The notes beneath the pieces are model-generated. The model worked only from the letters and a program-made list of their open reading frames with translations, ran no database searches and had not been told where the DNA came from. 32,730 nt of DNA, taken from assembly GCA_024762475.1 (NCBI GenBank), contig JANTHJ010000023.1, positions 1-32,730 of the forward strand. Direction: 5' to 3'. This stretch comes from Chromatiales bacterium (lineage in GTDB: Bacteria > Pseudomonadota > Gammaproteobacteria > Chromatiales > Chromatiaceae). The position numbers were made by a program, and so were the translations under genes. Position 1 is the stretch's first letter; the number at the start of each line of letters is the position of its first letter. Of the stretch, positions 1 through 5,756 are shown piece by piece.

Positions 1-941
1 TTGTAGGCAGCATACACCTGGGTGCGCTTGCTGAACTTGTGACCCAGGGCGAGGCCGAAGGTGCTCACGTCAGGCGAACCATCGGTGTCGTTGTTGCCAT
101 ACTCGGCCAGCACGTAGTTGTTCCCAAAGGCAGCCTTCGCAGAGAGGGCCCAGATGGACATGTCGGTGCCGGAGACGCCACCCTTGTCGCTGGTGCTCTG
201 GTAGTTACCGCCGACGGTGAAGTCGCTGAAGGTGTAGCTCGCGCCCAGCTGCCAGGTCTTCTCGTCGTCCAGACCAGTCACGGTGCTGTTGAGGGCATCG
301 TTCAGATCACCGGTCAGCACCTCGTAGCCAACGCTGGCCTTCAGACCGCCACCGGCATACATCAGACCGAGAGAATAGGCGTCGGTCAGGCCATCGGCCG
401 GGTTGTCAGTAGCTGCCGGCGGATTGTTGGTGGTGCCACCCTCGCCCGGGACGATCGCAACCGCGGCGGTGAAGCCGGAGAAGTTCGGCGAGATGTAGGC
501 AATGGCGTTGTCGACACGGCGCTCATAGAAGCCGTTGTCGTTCATGTCGACGATGGAGCCGTCCAGGTGGTCGGTGCCAGCCGCATAGAAGGCCACCTTG
601 GCCGGGGTGTCGTGACGACCGACCAGCACGGTACCGAAGCCGCCAGACAGGCCGACGTAGGCATTACGCGCGGAACCGAAAGTGCCGCCAGCGCTGCCGC
701 CATCGGTGATGTTGACGGTGGTCTCGTACTTGAAGATCGCCTTCAAGCCGCCGCCCAGGTCCTCAGAGCCCTTCACGCCCAGGCGCGAGTTGGTGCTCTC
801 GGCGGTGTAGTTGTCACGACTGCCATCATCGTTCGAGGCGACGAAGACGTGTGCCTTACCGTACAGGGTGGTGTCGGCAGCGACAGCGGCCGGTGCGGCC
901 ACAACGGCTGCAATAGCAGCTGCAATAAGCTTCTTGTTCAT
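1..941 (-). CDS. Gram-negative porin, C-terminus beyond window
   Basis: Outer-membrane general porin of the trimeric 16-strand type (Porin_4-like), a passive channel for small hydrophilic solutes. The start at 941 is preceded by GGGAG about 9 nt upstream. The N-terminus MNKKLIAAAIAAV followed by PAAVAA is a clear Sec signal peptide with cleavage near residue 22. The mature protein opens with TTLYGKAHVFV, the typical first beta strand, and continues with SRLGVKGSEDLGGGLKAIF and a later AYVGLSGGFGTVLVGR, both hallmarks of this family. About 313 codons are present and the frame is open to the window edge, so only the last strands and the usual terminal aromatic residue are missing. It is transcribed alone, with a promoter candidate at 986-1014. 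Substrate specificity cannot be told from the sequence. Confidence 0.9.
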   Translation of the reverse strand, partial: MNKKLIAAAIAAVVAAPAAVAADTTLYGKAHVFVASNDDGSRDNYTAESTNSRLGVKGSEDLGGGLKAIFKYETTVNITDGGSAGGTFGSARNAYVGLSGGFGTVLVGRHDTPAKVAFYAAGTDHLDGSIVDMNDNGFYERRVDNAIAYISPNFSGFTAAVAIVPGEGGTTNNPPAATDNPADGLTDAYSLGLMYAGGGLKASVGYEVLTGDLNDALNSTVTGLDDEKTWQLGASYTFSDFTVGGNYQSTSDKGGVSGTDMSIWALSAKAAFGNNYVLAEYGNNDTDGSPDVSTFGLALGHKFSKRTQVYAAY

Positions 942-985
942 ATCAGAACTCCCGCAAATGTTGATTGAATGAATTTGCAGGTTGG

Positions 986-1014
986 ATATTAGTGTGACTC
1001 GCGACACATTGCAA
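986..1014 (-). promoter_or_regulatory. Candidate sigma-70 promoter of the porin gene
   Basis: On the minus strand TTGCAA (1009-1014) and TAATAT (986-991) are separated by exactly 17 nt, about 45 nt upstream of the porin start. Each hexamer matches the sigma-70 consensus at four of six positions. Assignment is by eye only. Confidence 0.5.
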
Positions 1015-1280
1015 GGGTGTTTTGCAAAAAAAATACGCTCAGCGCCTTCATGTAGCATTTTTACAACACTTTTTGATTCATCCACTTAGCGCTTGTTTCT
1101 GAGAAACCACCAAGCTAGCGTCCCTGGAAAACCCTGAGCCATTGGGGCAAAAACCCGAACCAAGCCAAAATCGAGCCCTCAAAATGAGCGTCCGAGGCAG
1201 TGAGGAATCGCATTCATCCCTTCCCCTTTCGCCCGCCACAGGACCGCGGAGCAACGGCCGAGCGGTAGTGCCAAACAACA

Positions 1281-1302
1281 AAAGCCCCGCGAGCGGGGCT
1301 TT
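1281..1302 (-). terminator. Rho-independent terminator of rplM-rpsI
   Basis: An inverted repeat of AAAGCCCC with GGGGCTTT around a 6-nt loop (the inner GC/GC may also pair). Read on the minus strand it is followed by TTTTGTTGTTT. It lies about 85 nt downstream of the rpsI stop codon and is oriented to end the ribosomal protein transcript. Confidence 0.75.
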
Positions 1303-1329
1303 CTCAATGACGACCAATGCCGCCAGTCG

Positions 1330-1352
1330 GTCGGGGCTGAAGCCCCTCCTAC
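1330..1352. repeat. REP-like palindrome
   Basis: Read on the minus strand this is GTAGGAG followed by GGGCTTCAGCCC and CGAC, a short palindrome with the GTRGGAG head seen in REP-type elements of gammaproteobacteria. Related copies lie at 15939-15961 and 15972-15999. It sits between the rpsI stop and the terminator. Confidence 0.6.
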
Positions 1353-1388
1353 ACCTTCCCCGAGGAAGGAGTGCAGGCCCGACAGGTA

Positions 1389-1781
1389 TCAGCGCTTGGA
1401 GTATTGCGGGCGCTTGCGCGCCTTGTGCAGGCCGACCTTCTTGCGCTCGACCATGCGGGCGTCGCGGGTCAGCAGACCGGCCTCGCGCAGCGGGCCACGC
1501 AGGGACTCGTCGTACTCGAGCAGCGCACGGGCGATGCCGTGACGGATGGCGCCGGCCTGGCCGGTATTGCCACCGCCCTTCACCGTGACCTGGACATCCA
1601 GCTTGTCGATATTCTCGGTGAGGGCGAGGGGCTGGCGCACCACCATGCGCGCCGTTTCACGACCGAAGAACTTGTCGAGGGCGCGGCCGTTGACGGTAAT
1701 ATTGCCGTTGCCCGGTGCCAGGAAGACGCGGGCGGAGGAGGTCTTGCGACGACCGGTTCCGTAATTCGCTTGCAGTGCCAT
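1389..1781 (-). CDS. rpsI: 30S ribosomal protein uS9
   Basis: Small-subunit ribosomal protein S9, whose C-terminal tail reaches the P-site tRNA in the 30S head. The 130-residue product has the family's usual length. It starts [20 protein letters not shown], contains the conserved [15 protein letters not shown] and [19 protein letters not shown] segments, and ends in the diagnostic basic tail KRPQYSKR. The open frame extends far upstream into rplM, but the ATG at 1781 is the homologous start and follows GAGAGAA. It lies 11 nt downstream of rplM, the classical two-gene S9/L13 operon, and shares its promoter and terminator. Confidence 0.98.
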   Translation of the reverse strand: MALQANYGTGRRKTSSARVFLAPGNGNITVNGRALDKFFGRETARMVVRQPLALTENIDKLDVQVTVKGGGNTGQAGAIRHGIARALLEYDESLRGPLREAGLLTRDARMVERKKVGLHKARKRPQYSKR

Positions 1782-1792
1782 AACGTTCTCTC

Positions 1793-2224
1793 TCAGATGT
1801 CCAGCGGCTTGGGCTGCTGGGCCTGGTGGGTGTGCTCGGGGCCGGCATAGATGCGCAGCTTCTTCATCATCGCCCGACCGAGCGGGGTGCGCGGCAGCAT
1901 GCCGCGAACGGCGGTCTGCAGCACACGCTCGGGCGCCTTCTGCAGCTGCTTCTCCAGGCTGATGGACTTGAGGTTGCCGATGTAACCGGTGTGATGATGG
2001 TACATCTTGTCCTTCATCTTGTTGCCGGTGACACGGATCTTCTCCGCATTGACCACGACGATATAGTCGCCGGTGTCGACATGCGGGGTGAAGATCGGCT
2101 TGTGCTTGCCTTTCAGACGACGCGCGATCTCGGAGGCGAGACGCCCCAGGGTCTTGCCCTCGGCGTCCACGACATACCAGTCGCGGCGGACTTCTGCGGG
2201 TTTGGCGCTGACCGTGGTGTTCAT
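1793..2224 (-). CDS. rplM: 50S ribosomal protein uL13
   Basis: Large-subunit protein L13, an early assembly protein that binds 23S rRNA. The 143-residue product starts [20 protein letters not shown] and contains [20 protein letters not shown], the [20 protein letters not shown] core, [12 protein letters not shown] and [20 protein letters not shown], all characteristic of bacterial L13. The frame could be extended 20 codons to an ATG at 2284, but the ATG at 2224 matches the family's length (142 in E. coli) and has GGAGCAGGA just upstream. It is the first gene of the rplM-rpsI operon. Its leader contains a strong terminator hairpin and two promoter candidates, one on each side of that hairpin. 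Confidence 0.98.
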   Translation of the reverse strand: MNTTVSAKPAEVRRDWYVVDAEGKTLGRLASEIARRLKGKHKPIFTPHVDTGDYIVVVNAEKIRVTGNKMKDKMYHHHTGYIGNLKSISLEKQLQKAPERVLQTAVRGMLPRTPLGRAMMKKLRIYAGPEHTHQAQQPKPLDI

Positions 2225-2296
2225 TTTTTCCTGCTCCAACAGGGCCCTTATCAGGCGGACAAAAGCGGTTTCTCGTGGCATCACGAAAGGGCGCGA

Positions 2297-2325
2297 ATGT
2301 TACCGGCGCCAGGGGCGGTTTGCAA
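2297..2325 (-). promoter_or_regulatory. Candidate downstream rplM promoter (P2)
   Basis: On the minus strand TTGCAA (2320-2325) and TAACAT (2297-2302) are spaced by 17 nt, downstream of the terminator at 2328-2357 and about 70 nt before the rplM start. If used, it would make rplM-rpsI expression independent of the upstream hairpin. Both hexamers match consensus at four of six positions. Confidence 0.4.
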
Positions 2326-2327
2326 GC

Positions 2328-2357
2328 AAAAAAAACGCGTGGCGGAGGACGCCACGC
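2328..2357 (-). terminator. Strong intrinsic terminator upstream of rplM
   Basis: A perfect 8-bp stem (GCGTGGCG with CGCCACGC, 5-nt loop) is followed on the minus strand by G and eight consecutive T residues. It lies between the end of the ferredoxin gene (2500) and rplM (2224). It may simply end the toxin-antitoxin-ferredoxin transcript, or act as an attenuator for transcripts starting at the promoter candidate 2417-2444. Confidence 0.8.
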
Positions 2358-2389
2358 GAAGTACAACCACCAAAGGAGGATGGAGGAGT

Positions 2390-2408
2390 ACTGATTCGAT
2401 GAATCAGT
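2390..2408 (-). other. Perfect hairpin at the start of a possible rplM leader
   Basis: ACTGATTC and GAATCAGT form a perfect 8-bp inverted repeat around a 3-nt loop. It begins 9 nt downstream of the -10 hexamer of the candidate promoter at 2417-2444, so a transcript from there would carry this stem almost at its 5' end. It could stabilise the RNA or be an operator; the sequence does not decide this. Confidence 0.5.
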
Positions 2409-2416
2409 CGATAAGA

Positions 2417-2444
2417 AGTTTAGAATATAGCCGCTTCCTGTCAA
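2417..2444 (-). promoter_or_regulatory. Candidate sigma-70 promoter (P1) for rplM-rpsI
   Basis: On the minus strand a consensus TTGACA (2439-2444) is followed after 16 nt by TAAACT (2417-2422), four of six matches. It lies in the gap after the ferredoxin stop and points to rplM, but the terminator 2328-2357 lies between it and the gene. Confidence 0.5.
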
Positions 2445-2499
2445 GCGCGACGAAAAATCCGTCCGTCGCGCCGGCCCGACAGCATTCGCCAACGAAGGA

Positions 2500-2823
2500 T
2501 CAGACGGCGGGGCGGTCGATCAACAGGCGCTCGACCTTCTCGCCCGAGCGCAGGTGCTTCTCGATGATCTCGTCCAGGTCGGCCTGGTCCACATAGGTGT
2601 ACCAGGTCTCATCCGGGTAGATGACGATCACTGGCCCCTGCTCACAGCGGTCCAGGCACCCGGCGGTATTGATACGCACCCGACCGGCCCCGTGGAGACC
2701 CAGTTCCTTGCAGCGTTTCTTTACATAGTCGCGCGCGGCCTGGGCACCGCAGTCGCCACAGCTCTGGCGGCCGTCGGTGCGCTGATTGGTGCAGAAGAAC
2801 ACATGGTGCTGGTAATAGCTCAT
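2500..2823 (-). CDS. Thioredoxin-like [2Fe-2S] ferredoxin
   Basis: A small (107 aa) soluble iron-sulfur protein of the thioredoxin-like [2Fe-2S] ferredoxin family, related to the NuoE fold and Azotobacter FeSII. Visible features are the N-terminal HHVFFCTN with C11, a SCGDC with C22 and C25, the [13 protein letters not shown] motif with C56 and C60, and the [10 protein letters not shown] strand typical of the family. C11, C22 or C25, C56 and C60 are the likely cluster ligands. Its electron partner is unknown. The ATG at 2823 overlaps the stop of the toxin gene by 4 nt, so it is probably translated from the toxin-antitoxin mRNA, which is unusual for a redox protein. Confidence 0.9.
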   Translation of the reverse strand: MSYYQHHVFFCTNQRTDGRQSCGDCGAQAARDYVKKRCKELGLHGAGRVRINTAGCLDRCEQGPVIVIYPDETWYTYVDQADLDEIIEKHLRSGEKVERLLIDRPAV

Positions 2824-3077
2824 GGGTTTATCAGGTGGTCGTATTCAGAGTGACTCCCAATCCAAATCCATAGCAGGCCATCCTCAACCTCGACCGCAAG
2901 CCCCCGATAATGGGCACCGACACGGACTGAGCGATACCGGCCAAGCTTCTTGAAATGGAGCGAGGGATGTCTGGGATTGGCTTTCAACAACTGGTAGTTC
3001 CGATCAGCTAGGCGCTTGACGGGATCGGGCAATGTCTCATATCCAGACCAGAACGAAGGGCTCGCGTAATGATTCAC
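2820..3077 (-). CDS. RelE/ParE-like toxin of a type II TA pair
   Basis: An 85-residue protein of the RelE/ParE superfamily, whose members are mRNA interferases or gyrase poisons neutralised by a partner. Family-like features are PDPVKRLADRNYQLLKANP, the strand FKKLGRYRSVRVGAHYRGLA, and a C-terminal WIWIGSHSEYDHLI, which matches the WIGxHxEYxxLL ending of many small RelE-like proteins; the His/Tyr there are likely active-site residues. The start is GTG at 3077 and shares 4 nt with the antitoxin stop; the toxin stop overlaps the ferredoxin ATG in turn. This arrangement and the upstream acidic partner support a toxin-antitoxin pair. Whether it cleaves RNA cannot be told. Confidence 0.82.
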   Translation of the reverse strand: MNHYASPSFWSGYETLPDPVKRLADRNYQLLKANPRHPSLHFKKLGRYRSVRVGAHYRGLAVEVEDGLLWIWIGSHSEYDHLINP

Positions 3078-3277
3078 AACTTCGTCGACTTTCCCGCTTC
3101 GTGATCCGCGATCGCCTGGCTGGCGATTGCCTCCAGCTTGCCGCCCTCGACGTCGGCCTCGAGCTGCCTGTCCCAGACCTCTGCGTCAAACCGCTCATAC
3201 CAGACACGGAATTCTTCAAGCTCCTTCGGTGACAATGCCGCCAGGTCCTTTTCGATTTCTTCCACTTTGCGGGCCAT
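3074..3277 (-). CDS. Putative antitoxin
   Basis: A 67-residue, charged and mostly helical protein starting MARKVEEIEKDLAALSPKEL and ending ADHEAGKSTKL. A TTG two codons upstream (3283) is possible, but the ATG at 3277 has AGGA at a suitable distance. I do not recognise a named DNA-binding domain; the antitoxin call rests on size, position directly before the RelE-like gene with a 4-nt overlap, and operator-like repeats over its promoter. The C-terminal half (FDAEVWDRQLEADVEGGKL and the tail) probably wraps the toxin, by analogy with other pairs. Confidence 0.75.
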   Translation of the reverse strand: MARKVEEIEKDLAALSPKELEEFRVWYERFDAEVWDRQLEADVEGGKLEAIASQAIADHEAGKSTKL

Positions 3278-3293
3278 ATCCAATTTCCTGTTC

Positions 3294-3339
3294 CAATATC
3301 GGTATTGCGGGCATTATACCGTCATGCATTCTCTGACAG
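3294..3339 (-). promoter_or_regulatory. Promoter and operator-like repeats of the TA-ferredoxin operon
   Basis: On the minus strand a perfect TATAAT (3313-3318) is preceded, after a short 15-nt spacer, by CTGTCA (3334-3339). Transcription would start near 3306, about 30 nt before the antitoxin ATG. Two inverted repeats overlap it: CGGTAT (3300-3305) with ATACCG (3316-3321), and CAATATCGGTATTG (3294-3307). Such placement fits autorepression by a toxin-antitoxin complex. The -35 element lies inside the divergent glcF coding sequence. Confidence 0.55.
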
Positions 3340-4481
3340 ATCATCAGACGGCGCTGGCCGAAGCGGACCATTGCGTCAAGTGCGGCCTGTGCCTGCCGTA
3401 TTGCCCCACCTACGGCCTGTATGCGGACGAGGGCGAGTCGCCCCGCGGGCGTATCGCACTGGCCGAGGCGCTGCTGCGCGGGCAGCTGGCACCCGACGAT
3501 GCCCTGGAAGGGCACCTCGACCGGTGCCTGCTGTGCCGCGCCTGCGAGGTGCACTGCCCATCCGGGGTGCGCTATACCGCCATTCTGGACAGCGCACGGG
3601 CGCGATTACGGGAATCAGGAGGGGGGACGACGATATCTGCACCCGACAGCCCCCTCATGACGATGGCCGCCCGGCTCGCGCGGACCCTGCACCTGCCGGG
3701 ATTGCGCGGCCGCCTGGCGCGGGCCCTGCCTGTCGAAGACAAGGCGCCGGCCCCTGGAAGCTACCCGCCCGCCGGCCCACCACGGGGGCGCATCGGGCTA
3801 TTGCTCGGCTGCGTGACCCGAACCCAGCAGCCGGGCGCCCTGCAGGCGGCCATCAGGCTGCTCAATGCGCTCGGTTACGAGGTGGTCATTCCCGACGCCC
3901 AGGAATGCTGCGGCGCCCTGGCGGCACACCAGGGCGATCCGGATACGGCACAGCGACAGGTCGAGGCCAACCGATCGGCCTTTGCCGGCCTGGATGGCAT
4001 GGTCTCGCTGGCCAGCGGCTGTTCCCTGCACCTGGCCGAGAACCTGCCGGAGCGTTCGCCCGAGGACATCACCCCCTTTCTGGCCAGGGGGCTGCAGGCG
4101 CATCCCCTGGCATTTAGCCGCCCACAAGGCCCGATGGCCCTGCACGTCCCCTGCACCCTGGCCAACGGCCTAGGGGCCACGAACCCGCTGCTGGAGCTGC
4201 TCGGCCATCTGCCCGAGACCGAGATTCACACACTGGGGCAGCCCGGCGGCTGTTGTGGCGCCGCCGGCACCCACCTGCTGACCCAACGTGAGCAGGCAGT
4301 ACGCCTGCGCCAGCCGCTCATGGAGCAGCTCGAAGAACTGAAACCGCGCTATCTGCTCACCGCCAACATCGGCTGTGCCCTGCATCTGGCCGAGGGGGCG
4401 ATCAGCGAGGGGATCGAGGTGGAGGTGCTGCATCCGGTGGAACTGCTCAGCCACCTCATAGATAGCCCCGGTGGAATCTGA
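3324..4481 (+). CDS. glcF: GlcF-like iron-sulfur protein (glycolate oxidase Fe-S subunit)
   Basis: A 385-residue (Fe-S)-binding protein related to GlcF, the electron-transfer subunit of glycolate oxidase. Two ferredoxin-like [4Fe-4S] motifs are present: C17xxC20xxC23xxxC27 (CVKCGLCLPYCPTY) and C68xxC71xxC74xxxC78 (CLLCRACEVHCPSG). Two CCG domains follow, with QECCGALAAHQGD and GGCCGAAGTH as their cores. The length is slightly below the roughly 407 residues of E. coli GlcF. The ATG at 3324 is chosen because the homology begins there; the frame extends further upstream but only antisense to the antitoxin. No good Shine-Dalgarno is visible. No glcD or glcE flanks it, so its flavoprotein partner must be elsewhere, and a different 2-hydroxyacid dehydrogenase partner is possible. 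Confidence 0.88.
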   Translation: MHSLTDHQTALAEADHCVKCGLCLPYCPTYGLYADEGESPRGRIALAEALLRGQLAPDDALEGHLDRCLLCRACEVHCPSGVRYTAILDSARARLRESGGGTTISAPDSPLMTMAARLARTLHLPGLRGRLARALPVEDKAPAPGSYPPAGPPRGRIGLLLGCVTRTQQPGALQAAIRLLNALGYEVVIPDAQECCGALAAHQGDPDTAQRQVEANRSAFAGLDGMVSLASGCSLHLAENLPERSPEDITPFLARGLQAHPLAFSRPQGPMALHVPCTLANGLGATNPLLELLGHLPETEIHTLGQPGGCCGAAGTHLLTQREQAVRLRQPLMEQLEELKPRYLLTANIGCALHLAEGAISEGIEVEVLHPVELLSHLIDSPGGI

Positions 4482-4554
4482 CCGCTGGCTAGTGGGGGCG
4501 ACGGCCCTGTGCAACCGGTACAATTGGGCCGGAAGACATTCGAGGAAAGGCGAG

Positions 4555-5064
4555 ATGAAACTGCATATTGGCGGCAAACAGGTCAAGCCGGGCTGGAAGA
4601 TTCTGAACGCGCAGAAGTTCGACGGTGTGGATTTTGTCGGCGACATCACTGACCTGAGCCAGTTCCAGGATGAAAGTTGCGAGGAGATATACGCCAGCCA
4701 CGTCCTCGAGCACGTCAACCAGGCACAGGCCCTGCCAACGCTGAAGGGCATTTATCGAACCCTCAAAGCCGGCGGCAAATTCTATGTCTCGGTCCCTGAT
4801 CTGGATATCCTTTGCCATACCTTCCTGGCACCCCTCGCCCCTATGGAGGTCAAGTTCCATGTAATGAGGATGATGTTCGGGGGCCAGGTCGATCCGTACG
4901 ATTTCCACTACTTTGGCTGGAATCAGGAGTTCCTCAGCAAGTACCTGCACGACGCCGGATTCGATAAAATGCAGCGGGTCGGTGAATTCGGACTATTTAA
5001 CGACACAAGTTCGTACAAGCCGTATGGCGCCCCCATTAGCCTCAATATGATCGCGATCAAGTAG
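4555..5064 (+). CDS. SAM-dependent methyltransferase-like protein
   Basis: A 169-residue protein resembling the small class I methyltransferases of the COG4627 type. It starts MKLHIGGKQVKPGWKILN, where the usual glycine-rich SAM loop is shortened to IGGK, then has an acidic strand (VDFVGDITDL), the IYASHVLEHV motif and YRTLKAGGKFYVSVPDLD, the post-motif region of Methyltransf_11 proteins. The C-terminal part (FHYFGWNQEFLSKYLHDAGF) is also family-like. The frame is open upstream, but the ATG at 4555 follows GAGGAAAGGCGAG. It lies 73 nt after glcF and 6 nt before coq7, so it may be co-transcribed with coq7. The substrate is unknown; a link to quinones is only positional. Confidence 0.8.
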   Translation: MKLHIGGKQVKPGWKILNAQKFDGVDFVGDITDLSQFQDESCEEIYASHVLEHVNQAQALPTLKGIYRTLKAGGKFYVSVPDLDILCHTFLAPLAPMEVKFHVMRMMFGGQVDPYDFHYFGWNQEFLSKYLHDAGFDKMQRVGEFGLFNDTSSYKPYGAPISLNMIAIK

Positions 5065-5070
5065 CCAACC

Positions 5071-5715
5071 ATGTCACAGCGCAACTACTCCACCGCCGAC
5101 ACCCTGCTCCTGGGCTTCGACCAGGCCCTGCGCACCCTGTTCGGCCAGCCCAAGGTAACCGACCGGTCCAATCCGGCCGAGGGCATTCCCGAGGCGGATC
5201 TGGACGAGCGCGCCCGCGACCACACCGCGCGCCTGATGCGCATCAACCATACCGGGGAGGTGTGCGCTCAGGGGCTCTACCAGGGACAGGCGGTCACCGC
5301 CCGGGACCCGGAGATCCGCCGCTCGATGGAGGAATCGGCCGACGAGGAGAACGATCACCTCGCCTGGTGCGAGCAGCGCATCGAGGAACTGGGCGGGCGC
5401 CTGAGCCTGCTGAACCCCCTCTGGTATGCCGGCTCTTTCACCATTGGCGCCAGCGCAGGTGCGATCGGCGACAAATGGAGCCTGGGCTTCGTTGCCGAGA
5501 CCGAAAAACAGGTGGAGAGCCACCTGCAGTCCCACCTGGAAGAAATCGCGCCAGAGGACCGGCGCACCCGCGCCATCCTCGAGCAGATGAAGATCGACGA
5601 GATCCACCACGGCGAAAAGGCCCTCGCCCATGGGGGTGCGGAACTGCCTGCGCCGGTCAGGCAGGCGATGCAGCTGATGTCCAAGGTGATGACCGGGTCG
5701 GTGTACTACATCTGA
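5071..5715 (+). CDS. coq7: Coq7 2-polyprenyl-3-methyl-6-methoxy-1,4-benzoquinol hydroxylase
   Basis: Membrane-associated di-iron monooxygenase that performs the C6 hydroxylation of demethoxyubiquinol, the penultimate step of ubiquinone synthesis; it replaces UbiF in many bacteria. The 214-residue product carries the carboxylate-histidine ligands in order: HTGE (E63), EENDH (E93, H96), the [11 protein letters not shown] segment and DEIHHGE (E177, H180). The central [20 protein letters not shown] segment is the hydrophobic membrane-contact region. The length is normal for the bacterial family. The Shine-Dalgarno is weak, which fits translational coupling to the methyltransferase gene 6 nt upstream. 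It converges with the OGT-like gene, with 41 nt between. Confidence 0.96.
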   Translation: MSQRNYSTADTLLLGFDQALRTLFGQPKVTDRSNPAEGIPEADLDERARDHTARLMRINHTGEVCAQGLYQGQAVTARDPEIRRSMEESADEENDHLAWCEQRIEELGGRLSLLNPLWYAGSFTIGASAGAIGDKWSLGFVAETEKQVESHLQSHLEEIAPEDRRTRAILEQMKIDEIHHGEKALAHGGAELPAPVRQAMQLMSKVMTGSVYYI

Positions 5716-5756
5716 GACCAGGGCTCCGCCTCGCTCCCGGCAGACACATTCGGCGA

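Larger units (their letters stand above)
942..1388. other. Gene-free stretch between porin and rpsI
   Basis: This 447-nt gap holds the porin promoter, an AT-rich segment around 1018-1080, the rpsI terminator at 1281-1302 and a REP-like palindrome at 1330-1352. A small open frame antisense to part of it (1078-1317) covers the terminator stem and has no ribosome binding site, so I do not call it a gene. I see no tRNA or other RNA gene. Confidence 0.6.

Noticed and set aside
1078-1317. Small minus-strand gene between rpsI and porin
   Set aside because: It spans the rpsI terminator, has no Shine-Dalgarno and no family resemblance.
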